Assembly: GCA_003242605.1 (NCBI GenBank)
Contig: QGUZ01000053.1
Location: 1 to 22,861 of the forward strand
Length of the DNA stretch: 22,861 nt
Direction of reading: 5' to 3'
From: Actinomycetota bacterium
GTDB taxonomy: Bacteria; Actinomycetota; Actinomycetes; Streptosporangiales; Streptosporangiaceae
A program made the translations under genes and the position numbers. The notes under the pieces were generated by a model that searched no databases, was not told where the DNA came from, and worked only from the letters and a program-made list of their open reading frames with translations. This document shows, piece by piece, positions 13,494 to 20,353 of the stretch; the first letter of the stretch is position 1; each line of letters starts with the position of its first letter.

Positions 13494-14276
13494 TCACCGC
13501 AGCCGCCGGTGTTCCAGGCACGGCAGGGTGGCGCGGATCCGCTCGGTGGCCGCGAGGTCGAGCTCGGCCACGCGCACCGTCGCGTCCGGGCCGAGATCGG
13601 TGCGGACCACGCCCATCGGGTCGACGAGCATGCTGCGGCCCACGCCGAAGCCGTCCCGGAACTCGGGCGCGGGGGCCTGGCCCACCGCGATCGTCCAGGT
13701 CGTGTTCTCGATCGCCCGGGCCCGCACCAGGGTGACCCAGTGGTCCTCCTTCATCGGCCCCGACCCCCAGGCGGCGATCACCGCGAACGCCTCGGCGCCG
13801 AGGTCGACCAGGCGGCGGGCCAGCTCGGGGAAGCGCACGTCGTAGCAGGTGATGAGGCCGAGCCGCAGCCCGGCGAGCCCCACCACGAGCGGCGCGTCGC
13901 CCGGGCGCACCAGCTCGGACTCCCGCCCGCCGAACGAGTCGAACAGGTGGATCTTGCGGTACGCCCCGGCGAGCGAGCCGTCCGCCTCGAGCGCGACCGC
14001 GGTGTTGTAGACCCGGCCGTCCCCGGCCGGCTCGAACACCCCGGCGAGCACCGCGACGCCGTGCTCCCGGGCCGCCTCGGCGAGCCCGGTGACGAACGGC
14101 CCGTCGAGCGGCTCGGCGGCGGCCAGGGCGTCCCGGCCGAACCGGACCGAGGTCGCCTCGGGGAGGACGGCGAGGCGGGCGCCCCCCGCGGCGGCCTCGG
14201 CGACCGCGGCGCGGGCGCGCTCCAGGTTGGTCTTGGGGTCGCGGGTGACCGCGATCTGGCAGAGGGCGACGCGCAT
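13494..14276 (-). CDS. Nitrilase-superfamily carbon-nitrogen hydrolase
   Basis: The 260-residue protein has the complete Glu-Lys-Cys triad of the C-N hydrolase superfamily: Glu40 in LPEAT, Lys108 in YRKIHLFD, and Cys144 in CYDVRFPE. The strand order (MRVALCQIAV at the start, RAIENTTWTIAVGQ, SMLVDPMGVV near the end) and length match the short Nit1/Nit2/omega-amidase-like branch and not the longer true nitrilases or beta-ureidopropionases. It probably hydrolyses an amide of a small carboxylate or a damaged metabolite; the substrate is unassigned. ATG 14276 is 4 nt past the stop of the DUF418 gene, with a G-rich GGGGGAG/TGAGG stretch as ribosome-binding site, so the two genes form an operon. Confidence 0.9.
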   Translation of the reverse strand: MRVALCQIAVTRDPKTNLERARAAVAEAAAGGARLAVLPEATSVRFGRDALAAAEPLDGPFVTGLAEAAREHGVAVLAGVFEPAGDGRVYNTAVALEADGSLAGAYRKIHLFDSFGGRESELVRPGDAPLVVGLAGLRLGLITCYDVRFPELARRLVDLGAEAFAVIAAWGSGPMKEDHWVTLVRARAIENTTWTIAVGQAPAPEFRDGFGVGRSMLVDPMGVVRTDLGPDATVRVAELDLAATERIRATLPCLEHRRLR

Positions 14277-14280
14277 GGCC

Positions 14281-15333
14281 TCATTCTCCCCCGGTACGGC
14301 CGGCCGCGCCGTACCTGGCCGGGTCGGCCGGGTCGCGGCGGTTGGGCACGATCCGCCACCAGGTGGCGCACCGCCAGATCCACTCCAGCGGGCCGTACCG
14401 GCGGGTGCGCAGCCACCACCGGCCGAACGCGAACTGCACGGCGAGCACCGCGGCCGAGTAGCCGAGCACCGACAGGTGGGTGGTGTCCCGCACGAGCAGC
14501 GGCAGCGCGGCGAGGATGAACAGCGTGCTGGTGAGGTAGTTGGTGAGCGCCATGCGGCCGAGCGGCTCCAGCGCCGCCGACACCGCCCGGCTCGCCCGCG
14601 CCACCAGCACGGTGCCGAGCGCGTACGCGGCGGCGCCGGCCAGCGCGGCGAGCATGCTCACCGTGACCGGGTCGAGCCACGGCGCGGCCGCGGCGGGCGG
14701 CTGGGCCTGCAGCCAGAGGCCCGCGGCCGCGCCCACCACGGCGACGGCGAACGACGGCCCGAGCAGCCGCGGCGAGGGCCGGTAGCGGACCAGGGCCATA
14801 CCGAGCGGGAACAGCCCGGCGATGAGCAGCCAGGAGTCGTGCACCGCCACCCCGGCGGCGACCCCGGCGAGCCCGGCCGCGAGCGCGGCCCAGCGCGGCA
14901 GGTACGACAGCGGCAGCAGCAGCACCAGGCCGAACGCCGCGTACGGCAGCAGCACCTCGCCGTCGTTGACGAGCTGGTGCAGCAGGCCGAAGCAGGCGAG
15001 CACGACGAGCCGCATGAACAGCGCGAGCCGCGGATGCGCGGTGCGCTCGCGGGCGGCGTCGAGGAAGAGCACGAAGCTCATCCCGAACAGCAGCGAGAAG
15101 ATCGGGTAGAACCGGCCCTGCAGCAGCGTGCCGATCACGTCGTCGACGACGCCGCCCTCGTGCACCGACCAGGTGGCGGCGCGCACGTGCTGCCAGGTGT
15201 TCACCACCATGATCCCGCAGATCGCCAGGCCGCGCAGCGCGTCGAGCTCGCGGACCCGTGGCCGCGGCGGAGGCCGGCCGGCGGGGGAGTCGGGCACCGG
15301 CGAGAACTCGGGGACGCGGCGCGGCTCGGCCAT
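14281..15333 (-). CDS. DUF418-domain polytopic membrane protein
   Basis: A 350-residue integral membrane protein of the DUF418/YeiB-like family. After a Pro/Arg-rich cytosolic N-terminus (about 1-27) come RELDALRGLAICGIMVVN (28-45), GRFYPIFSLLFGMSFVLF, about eight further hydrophobic segments, then LGRMALTNYLTSTLF and the family-defining GPLEWIWRCATWWR near the C-terminus. The family is sometimes compared with acyltransferase-3 proteins, but its biochemical role is not established. ATG 15333 has only a weak GGCAGG upstream; TGAACT ends 7 nt before it, one base from a leaderless TANNNT box. It is divergent from the aminotransferase gene (104-nt gap) and leads the nitrilase-family gene. Confidence 0.88.
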   Translation of the reverse strand: MAEPRRVPEFSPVPDSPAGRPPPRPRVRELDALRGLAICGIMVVNTWQHVRAATWSVHEGGVVDDVIGTLLQGRFYPIFSLLFGMSFVLFLDAARERTAHPRLALFMRLVVLACFGLLHQLVNDGEVLLPYAAFGLVLLLPLSYLPRWAALAAGLAGVAAGVAVHDSWLLIAGLFPLGMALVRYRPSPRLLGPSFAVAVVGAAAGLWLQAQPPAAAAPWLDPVTVSMLAALAGAAAYALGTVLVARASRAVSAALEPLGRMALTNYLTSTLFILAALPLLVRDTTHLSVLGYSAAVLAVQFAFGRWWLRTRRYGPLEWIWRCATWWRIVPNRRDPADPARYGAAGRTGGE

Positions 15334-15424
15334 ACCTGCCAGTTCATCACGATGAGCGCGGTTTGCGCGAGCGCCGGGCGCCGCTCCGCCGCACCACCCC
15401 CTCGGCGGGACCGCGCGGGCGCAC

Positions 15425-15430
15425 TACGCT
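15425..15430 (+). promoter_or_regulatory. Probable -10 box (TACGCT) for the aminotransferase gene
   Basis: TACGCT lies exactly 7 nt before GTG 15438. The spacer GAAGCCC is not a useful Shine-Dalgarno at this distance, so a leaderless message is likely. Confidence 0.5.
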
Positions 15431-15437
15431 GAAGCCC

Positions 15438-16625
15438 GTGACCAACCCTCTCGTCGCCAGGATGCGGGCGTTCGGCACCACGGTCTTCGCCGAGATGACC
15501 GCGCTCGCCGTACGCACCGGGTCGATCAACCTCGGGCAGGGCTTCCCGGACACCGACGGGCCCGCCGCGATGCTCGACCGCGCGGTCGAGGCGGTCCGCT
15601 CCGGGCTCAACCAGTACCCGCCCGGCCCCGGCCTGCCGGAGCTGCGGCAGGCGGTCGCCGAGCACCACAAGGAGCGGTACGGCCTCGCCTACGACCCGGA
15701 CGGCGAGGTCCTCGTCACCGTCGGGGCCACCGAGGCGATCACGGCCGCGGTGCTCGCGCTGTGCGAGCCCGGCGACGAGGTGATCGTCTTCGAGCCGTAC
15801 TACGACTCCTACGCCGCGGCGATCGCGCTCGCCCAGGGGGTGCGGCGGGCGGTGACGCTGCGGCCGGCGGGCGGCCGGTTCGCGGTCGACCCGGACGAGC
15901 TGCGCGCCGCGGTCGGCCCGCGCACCCGGCTGATCCTCGTCAACTCGCCGCACAACCCGACCGGCACCGTGTTCACCCGCGAGGAGCTGGAGGCGATCGC
16001 GGCGGTCTGCCTCGAGCACGACCTGATCGCGATCACCGACGAGGTCTACGAGCACCTCACCTTCGACGGCGTCCCGCACATCCCGCTCGCCACCCTGCCG
16101 GGCATGCGCGAGCGCACCGTGATGATCTCCTCGGCGGGCAAGACGTTCTCGGTCACCGGCTGGAAGACCGGCTGGGTGTGCGCGCCCGCGCCGCTGGTCA
16201 CCGCGGTGCAGACGGTCAAGCAGTTCCTCACCTTCACCGCGAACGGCCCGTGGCAGGCCGCGGTCGCCTACGCGCTGCGCAACGAGCTCGACTGGGTGGC
16301 GAACCTGCGCGACGAGCTGCAGGCCAAGCGCGACCGGCTCGTCGCCGGGCTCACCGCGGCCGGGTTCACCGCGCTGCGGCCGTCCGGCACCTACTTCGTG
16401 CAGGCCGACATCCGGCCGCTCGGCTTCTCCGACGGGGTCGACCTGTGCCGCCGGCTGCCCGAGCTCGCGGGCGTGGTCGCGATCCCCACCCAGGTGTTCT
16501 ACGACGACGCCGCGGCGGGCCGGCACTTCGTGCGGTTCGCGTTCTGCAAGCGGGACGAGGTGATCGACGAGGCGGTCCGGCGGCTCGCCCGGCTCGGCGG
16601 CGCGGGCCACGCCGGGGCCTCCTAA
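15438..16625 (+). CDS. dapC: PLP-dependent class I aminotransferase, DapC-like
   Basis: This 395-residue fold-type I aminotransferase has NLGQGFPDTDGP (31-42), NQYPPGPGLPELR (58-70), GATEA (96-100), NSPHNPTG (169-176), DEVYEHL (201-207, with the PLP-contacting Asp and Tyr) and SSAGKTFSVTGWKTGW with Schiff-base Lys235. Overall wording closely matches, from memory, M. tuberculosis Rv0858c (N-succinyldiaminopimelate aminotransferase, lysine/diaminopimelate pathway). Kynurenine or methionine-type aminotransferases share much of this pattern, so substrate is likely but not proven. GTG 15438 is favoured because the N-terminus aligns and a TANNNT box precedes it by 7 nt. The gene is followed by a 103-nt gap with nested dyads before the carbamate kinase gene. 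Confidence 0.85.
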   Translation: MTNPLVARMRAFGTTVFAEMTALAVRTGSINLGQGFPDTDGPAAMLDRAVEAVRSGLNQYPPGPGLPELRQAVAEHHKERYGLAYDPDGEVLVTVGATEAITAAVLALCEPGDEVIVFEPYYDSYAAAIALAQGVRRAVTLRPAGGRFAVDPDELRAAVGPRTRLILVNSPHNPTGTVFTREELEAIAAVCLEHDLIAITDEVYEHLTFDGVPHIPLATLPGMRERTVMISSAGKTFSVTGWKTGWVCAPAPLVTAVQTVKQFLTFTANGPWQAAVAYALRNELDWVANLRDELQAKRDRLVAGLTAAGFTALRPSGTYFVQADIRPLGFSDGVDLCRRLPELAGVVAIPTQVFYDDAAAGRHFVRFAFCKRDEVIDEAVRRLARLGGAGHAGAS

Positions 16626-16643
16626 GCCGCCCTCACCGCCCGC

Positions 16644-16692
16644 TTGGCAAGGACCGCCTACAACTCGCCGGTTGTTGGGCACCCGTTGCCAA
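16644..16692. repeat. Nested inverted repeats upstream of the carbamate kinase operon
   Basis: Outer arms are TTGGCAA (16644-16650) and TTGCCAA (16686-16692). Inner arms are ACAAC (16660-16664) and GTTGT (16671-16675). The two dyads are almost concentric (centre about 16668). Outside the outer arms, CGC before the left arm and GCG after the right arm can extend it across a short bulge. It could be an operator or a hairpin ending the aminotransferase transcript; no T tract follows. Confidence 0.5.
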
Positions 16693-16715
16693 TGAGCGCG
16701 CGGGAGTCCTGCGGA

Positions 16716-16721
16716 TAGCTT
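16716..16721 (+). promoter_or_regulatory. Probable -10 box (TAGCTT) for the carbamate kinase operon
   Basis: TAGCTT lies exactly 7 nt before GTG 16729 and 24 bp after the nested dyads. There is no Shine-Dalgarno in the spacer, so transcription probably starts at the GTG. Confidence 0.5.
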
Positions 16722-16728
16722 TCGCGGT

Positions 16729-17667
16729 GTGGGCGAACGCGTACTGATCGCATTGGGCGGCAACGCGATGACCGGCCCGGATGGCAGCGCCGCGCCGGAG
16801 GACCAGCGGCGCGCCATCGAGGAGGCGATGCGGCACGTCGCGGAGCTGCGGGCGCACGGCCACCAGGTGATCCTCACCCACGGCAACGGCCCCCAGGTGG
16901 GCAACGTGCTGCTGAAGAACCAGCTCTCCGCCGACGTGGTGCCGCCGGTGCCGCTCGACTGGTGCGTGGCGACCACCCAGGCGACCATCGGCACGCTCGT
17001 GCTCAACGCGCTGGGCGGCCGCACCGCCGTGGTGGTCACCCGCACCCTGGTGGACGCCGCCGACCCGGCCTTCGCCGACCCGGTCAAGCCGATCGGCCGC
17101 TACTTCTCCGAGGAGGAGGCGGCCCGGTTCGAGCGGTTCGGTGAGACCTGGCGGCGGTTCGACAAGGGCTGGCGGCGGGTGGTCGCCTCCCCCGAGCCGG
17201 TGGAGATCCTCGACGCCGAGGCCGCGGTCGCGCTCATGGAGAGCGGCTTCACCGTCGTCGCGGCCGGGGGCGGGGGCGTGCCGGTGGTGCGCGAGCCCGA
17301 CGGCACGCTGCGCGGCGTCGCCGCGGTGATCGACAAGGACCTCGCCGCCGCGGTGCTCGCCCGGGACGTCAAGGCGTCCACCCTCGTGATCGCGACGAAC
17401 GTGCCCAACGCGTTCGTCGGGTACGGCACACCGCAGCAGCGGCCGATCGGGCGGGTGACGCCCGAGGAGCTGCGGGCACTGCAGGCCGAGGGGCACTTCG
17501 CGCGCGGCAGCATGGGCCCGAAGATCGAAGCGGCGGCGCGCTTCGTCGAGAACGGCGGGGAGCGCGCCGTGATCACCACGCTGGAGCGGATCGGCGAGGC
17601 GCTCGACGGCGAGGTCGGCACCGTGGTCCGGGCGGCCGCGGGGCTTGGGACTGGCGAAAACGGATGA
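16729..17667 (+). CDS. arcC: Carbamate kinase
   Basis: Carbamate kinase interconverts carbamoyl phosphate + ADP and carbamate + ATP, usually to harvest ATP from catabolism. The 312-residue protein (normal length) shows LIALGGNAM (6-14), THGNGPQVGN (50-59), GWRRVVASPEPVEI, AAGGGGVPVV, the DKDLAAAVLA loop and GSMGPKIEAA. One deviation: the usual TDV after the KAS(T)LVIAT strand reads TNVPNAF, so this may be a specialised subgroup. GTG 16729 follows a TAGCTT box by 7 nt. No arginine deiminase (arcA) or ornithine carbamoyltransferase is present. The partner gene, 16 nt downstream, is a ring-opening amidohydrolase, so the role is probably in cyclic-imide/urea-type catabolism and not arginine fermentation. 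Confidence 0.88.
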   Translation: MGERVLIALGGNAMTGPDGSAAPEDQRRAIEEAMRHVAELRAHGHQVILTHGNGPQVGNVLLKNQLSADVVPPVPLDWCVATTQATIGTLVLNALGGRTAVVVTRTLVDAADPAFADPVKPIGRYFSEEEAARFERFGETWRRFDKGWRRVVASPEPVEILDAEAAVALMESGFTVVAAGGGGVPVVREPDGTLRGVAAVIDKDLAAAVLARDVKASTLVIATNVPNAFVGYGTPQQRPIGRVTPEELRALQAEGHFARGSMGPKIEAAARFVENGGERAVITTLERIGEALDGEVGTVVRAAAGLGTGENG

Positions 17668-17683
17668 CGAAAGGTTGAAGGGG

Positions 17684-18790
17684 ATGCCGGATCCGATCGA
17701 GGTACGGAAGGTTCCGATCGAGAGCGTCACCGACGCGTCCGGGCTGGCGAAGCTGATCGACGACGGCGTGATCGAGGCCGACCGGGTGCTCGCGGTGATC
17801 GGCAAGACCGAGGGCAACGGCGGCGTCAACGACTACACGCGCATCCTCGCCGACCGCGCGTTCCGCGAGGTGCTCGTGGAGAAGGGCACCCGCACGCCCG
17901 AGGAGGTCGCGCAGGTGCCCCTGGTCTGGTCGGGCGGCACCGACGGCGTGCTCAGCCCGCACGCCACGATCTTCGCGACGATCGACCCGGCGAAGGCGGT
18001 CAAGACCGACGAGCCGCGGCTGTCGGTCGGCATCGCGATGAGCGAGGTGATCCTGCCGGAGGACATCGGCCGTCCGGCGATGGTGGAGAAGGTCGCCGCG
18101 GGCGTGCGCGAGGCGATGAAGCTCGCCGGCATCGAGGACCCGGCGGACGTGCACTACGTGCAGACCAAGACGCCGCTGCTCACCCAGGCCTCCATCGCCG
18201 ACGCGCACAGCCGCGGCAAGACCGTGGTCACCGAGGACACGCTCAAGTCGATGGACATCTCGAACTCCACCACCGCGCTCGGCATCGGCGTGGCCCTCGG
18301 CGAGATCGACATGCCGCGGGAGGACCAGATCCACCGCGACCTGTCCCTCTACTCGAGCGTGGCGTCCTGCTCCTCGGGCGTCGAGCTCGACCGGGCGCAG
18401 ATCGTCGTGGTCGGCAACGTGCGCGGCATCGGCGGCCGGTACCGCATCGGCCACTCGGTGATGAAGGACGCGCTCGACACCGACGGCATCTGGGAGGCGA
18501 TCCGGTCCTCCGGCCTCGACCTGCCGGAGCGGCCGCACCCGTCCGACCTCAAGGGCCGCCTCGTGAACGTGTTCCTCAAGTGCGAGGCCGACCCGACCGG
18601 CCGGGTGCGCGGGCGGCGCAACATCATGCTCGACGACTCCGACGTGCACTGGCACCGCCAGATCAAGGCGGCCGTGGGCGGCGTCGCCGCCTCGGTCACC
18701 GGCGACCCGGCGGTGTTCGTGTCGGTCGCCGCGGTGCACCAGGGCCCGTCCGGTGGCGGTATCGTCGCCGCCATCTCCGACCTGGGGTGA
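17684..18790 (+). CDS. Ring-opening amidohydrolase (cyanuric acid hydrolase / barbiturase family)
   Basis: The family hydrolyses one C-N bond of a six-membered cyclic imide: cyanuric acid (AtzD/TrzD, giving carboxybiuret) or barbituric acid (barbiturase, giving ureidomalonate). The 368-residue protein has the expected three pseudo-repeats with Lys/Ser pairs: Lys41 (GKTEGNGGVNDYTR) with Ser83 (WSGGTDGVLSPH), Lys162 (VQTKTP) with Ser228 (SVASCSSGVEL), and Lys299 (FLKCEADP) with Ser347 (FVSVAAVHQGPSGGG). All six are present, so it should be active. AtzD reads GGAEHQGP where this protein has VAAVHQGP, so the metal/substrate site differs. SVASCSSGVEL and the Asp/Glu pattern seem closer to barbiturase-like members, but I cannot decide. 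ATG 17684 has GAAGGGG upstream; it is co-transcribed with carbamate kinase. Confidence 0.88.
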   Translation: MPDPIEVRKVPIESVTDASGLAKLIDDGVIEADRVLAVIGKTEGNGGVNDYTRILADRAFREVLVEKGTRTPEEVAQVPLVWSGGTDGVLSPHATIFATIDPAKAVKTDEPRLSVGIAMSEVILPEDIGRPAMVEKVAAGVREAMKLAGIEDPADVHYVQTKTPLLTQASIADAHSRGKTVVTEDTLKSMDISNSTTALGIGVALGEIDMPREDQIHRDLSLYSSVASCSSGVELDRAQIVVVGNVRGIGGRYRIGHSVMKDALDTDGIWEAIRSSGLDLPERPHPSDLKGRLVNVFLKCEADPTGRVRGRRNIMLDDSDVHWHRQIKAAVGGVAASVTGDPAVFVSVAAVHQGPSGGGIVAAISDLG

Positions 18791-18816
18791 GCCGCCGGGC
18801 CGCCGGAGGCCGCCGG

Positions 18817-18822
18817 TAGGCT
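18817..18822 (+). promoter_or_regulatory. Probable -10 box (TAGGCT) for the SseB-like gene
   Basis: TAGGCT lies 8 nt before GTG 18831 and decides this start: an upstream in-frame GTG at 18753 would overlap the preceding gene by 38 nt and has no supporting signal. Confidence 0.45.
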
Positions 18823-18830
18823 CGGGTGCC

Positions 18831-19373
18831 GTGCCGAGCATTCCGCAGCCGATCCTCCCCGACGACGACGGGTCCCCCGACCCCGCGCTCGCGAAGGCGC
18901 TCGCCGATCTCGCCGCCGGGTCGGGTGACCCCTCGGCGGTGGTCGCCGCGCTGCAGCACGCGCGGCTGTTCCTGCCGGCCGTGGTCGTCGACGCCGCCGA
19001 GCTGCCCGGGGACGCGTGCGGCAGCGGCACGGACATGGCGCTGCCGAAGCTGATCGGCAAGGACGGCCGGGCCGCCGTGCCCGCCTTCACCGGGCTGGAG
19101 GCGCTGCGCCGCTGGCGGCCCGACGCCCGGCCGATCCAGGTGCGGGCCGCCCAGGTCTGCCACACCGCGGTGCACGAGGAGGCCGCCGCGGTGGTGCTCG
19201 ACGTGGCGGGGCCGGTGCCGTTCCCGATCGAGGGGGCGCTGCTGCACGCGCTCGCCGCGCTGGACGCGCCCCCCGGTCAGGTGCTCGACCGCATCCGGCA
19301 GGGCATGCCGGACGCGGTGGTGGCGCGGATCGAGCAGCCGCGCCGCCGCAGGTTCCGCTGGCTGCGCAGGTAG
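18831..19373 (+). CDS. SseB-family N-terminal domain protein
   Basis: A 180-residue protein resembling the SseB N-terminal domain family common in Actinobacteria. Typical elements are the amphipathic start (ALAKALADLAAGSGDPSAVV), a strand with RLFLPAVV, then MALPKLIGKDGRAAVPAFTG followed by LEALRRWRPDARPIQV, and a hydrophobic VVLDVAGPVPFPI block. The basic C-terminus (RRRRFRWLRR) is unusual and could bind acidic surfaces or membranes. No enzymatic residues are known for the family, and its function in Actinobacteria is unclear. GTG 18831 is selected over the longer frame because it follows a TANNNT box and starts beyond the upstream gene. A strong hairpin follows its stop directly, so it is probably monocistronic. 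Confidence 0.75.
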   Translation: MPSIPQPILPDDDGSPDPALAKALADLAAGSGDPSAVVAALQHARLFLPAVVVDAAELPGDACGSGTDMALPKLIGKDGRAAVPAFTGLEALRRWRPDARPIQVRAAQVCHTAVHEEAAAVVLDVAGPVPFPIEGALLHALAALDAPPGQVLDRIRQGMPDAVVARIEQPRRRRFRWLRR

Positions 19374-19403
19374 GGCCGGTCCCGCGGACGGGCGGGGCCG
19401 GCC
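19374..19403 (+). terminator. Strong GC hairpin directly after the SseB-like gene
   Basis: A 12-bp stem (19374-19385 with 19392-19403, one G-U pair) encloses a 6-nt loop, beginning on the base after the TAG stop. It lacks a T tract, as many actinobacterial terminators do. Confidence 0.5.
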
Positions 19404-19516
19404 GCCGGAGCGCCCCGGCGCCCGCCGTGCCGCAGCCGCCTCAATTCGCTGTCTGATTCGTCCTCTCTTCGTCCACAGCCCCGAGCGGGGCCCGCCCGCG
19501 GACGGCCCCGGTCGCC

Positions 19517-19522
19517 TACGCT
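19517..19522 (+). promoter_or_regulatory. Probable -10 box (TACGCT) for the prepilin peptidase gene
   Basis: TACGCT lies exactly 7 nt before GTG 19530, with no Shine-Dalgarno in the spacer; it is the same hexamer and spacing as before the dapC-like gene. Confidence 0.5.
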
Positions 19523-19529
19523 CGATCGG

Positions 19530-20228
19530 GTGACCGCCCTCGCCGTCGCCGCAGCCGCGCTGTACGGGCTGCTCGCGGGCCGGTACGTCCGGGAGTTCGC
19601 CCGCCGGTACGGCCCGCCGGGCCACGACCCCGCGGCCGGGCCGGGGAACGGCGCGGCCGAGCCCGGTCCGCTCCGGAGGCTGCGCGAGGTCGCGCGCACG
19701 GTCCCGGTGCCCGCCTGGCCGCCCACCGTGGAGGCCGCCACCGCCGCGGTCTGCGGCGCGGTCGCCTGGCGGCTCGCCGATGGTTCCGGCTGGCTGCTCG
19801 CGGCCTGGCTCTACCTCGCGGTCGCCGGCATGGCGCTCGCCGTCGTCGACTGGCGCACCCGGCGGCTGCCCGACGCCGTGACCCTCCCGTCGTACCCGGT
19901 GCTGCTCGGCCTGCTCGCCCCCTCCGGTTCGCTGCCGCACGCCTGCCTCGGCATGCTCGCGCTCGGCGCGGTCTACGCCGTGCTGTGGCTGGTGCGGCCG
20001 GACGCGCTCGGCCTCGGCGACGTGAAGCTCGCCGGGCTCATCGGCCTCGCCACCGGCGCGCTGGGCCTGCAGCCGTGGATCACCGCCGCGGCCGGCGGCC
20101 ACCTGCTCGGCGCGGCCTACGCGCTCGGCCTGCTCGCCACCCGCCGCGCCACGCTGCGCAGCGAGTTCCCGTTCGGCCCGTTCATGCTCGCCGCGGCGCT
20201 CGCCGCGGTGCTGCTGCCGTACCGCTAG
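19530..20228 (+). CDS. Prepilin peptidase, type IV leader peptidase (A24) family
   Basis: An integral-membrane aspartyl protease that processes type IV prepilin or Tad/Flp pilin-like leader peptides. Both catalytic aspartates are visible: Asp107 in VVDWRTRRLPDAVTLPS and Asp164 in GLGDVKLA. FPFGPFMLAA near the C-terminus is also typical. The 232-residue length and the absence of the CxxC methyltransferase domain of long PilD mark the short actinobacterial type, although a Pro/Gly-rich 30-60 region follows the first membrane segment. GTG 19530 follows a TANNNT box by 7 nt. It sits before aroC, an order I recall from many actinomycetes. No pilin or secretion-ATPase gene is in the window, so its substrates are elsewhere. 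Confidence 0.85.
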   Translation: MTALAVAAAALYGLLAGRYVREFARRYGPPGHDPAAGPGNGAAEPGPLRRLREVARTVPVPAWPPTVEAATAAVCGAVAWRLADGSGWLLAAWLYLAVAGMALAVVDWRTRRLPDAVTLPSYPVLLGLLAPSGSLPHACLGMLALGAVYAVLWLVRPDALGLGDVKLAGLIGLATGALGLQPWITAAAGGHLLGAAYALGLLATRRATLRSEFPFGPFMLAAALAAVLLPYR

Positions 20229-20251
20229 CCGATCACCGGGTGGCCGATCAC
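20228..20251 (+). repeat. Direct repeat GCCGATCAC, 15-bp period
   Basis: Copies lie at 20228-20236 and 20243-20251, just after the prepilin peptidase stop and about 100 bp before aroC. The function is unknown and the match is short. Confidence 0.4.
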
Positions 20252-20340
20252 GGGCCGGCTCGCGCGGCGCGGCGGAGCGCGCCCCGCGACACCGTCCTGG
20301 CGAGGGGCCATCCGGGGACACCGCACCCTGCCGCACATGG

Positions 20341-20346
20341 AAGACT
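20341..20346 (+). promoter_or_regulatory. Possible -10 box (AAGACT) for the aro operon
   Basis: AAGACT ends 7 nt before ATG 20354, one base from TANNNT. The spacer TGTCCCC is not a ribosome-binding site, so a leaderless aroC message is plausible but less certain than at the other genes. Confidence 0.35.
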
Positions 20347-20353
20347 TGTCCCC

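Noticed and set aside
18791..18816. Three near-copies of GCCGCCGG
   Set aside because: Short, low-complexity words common in this GC-rich sequence; no consistent period.
18753..18830. Earlier GTG start for the SseB-like gene
   Set aside because: It would overlap the ring-opening amidohydrolase by 38 nt and lies before the TAGGCT box; GTG 18831 fits better.
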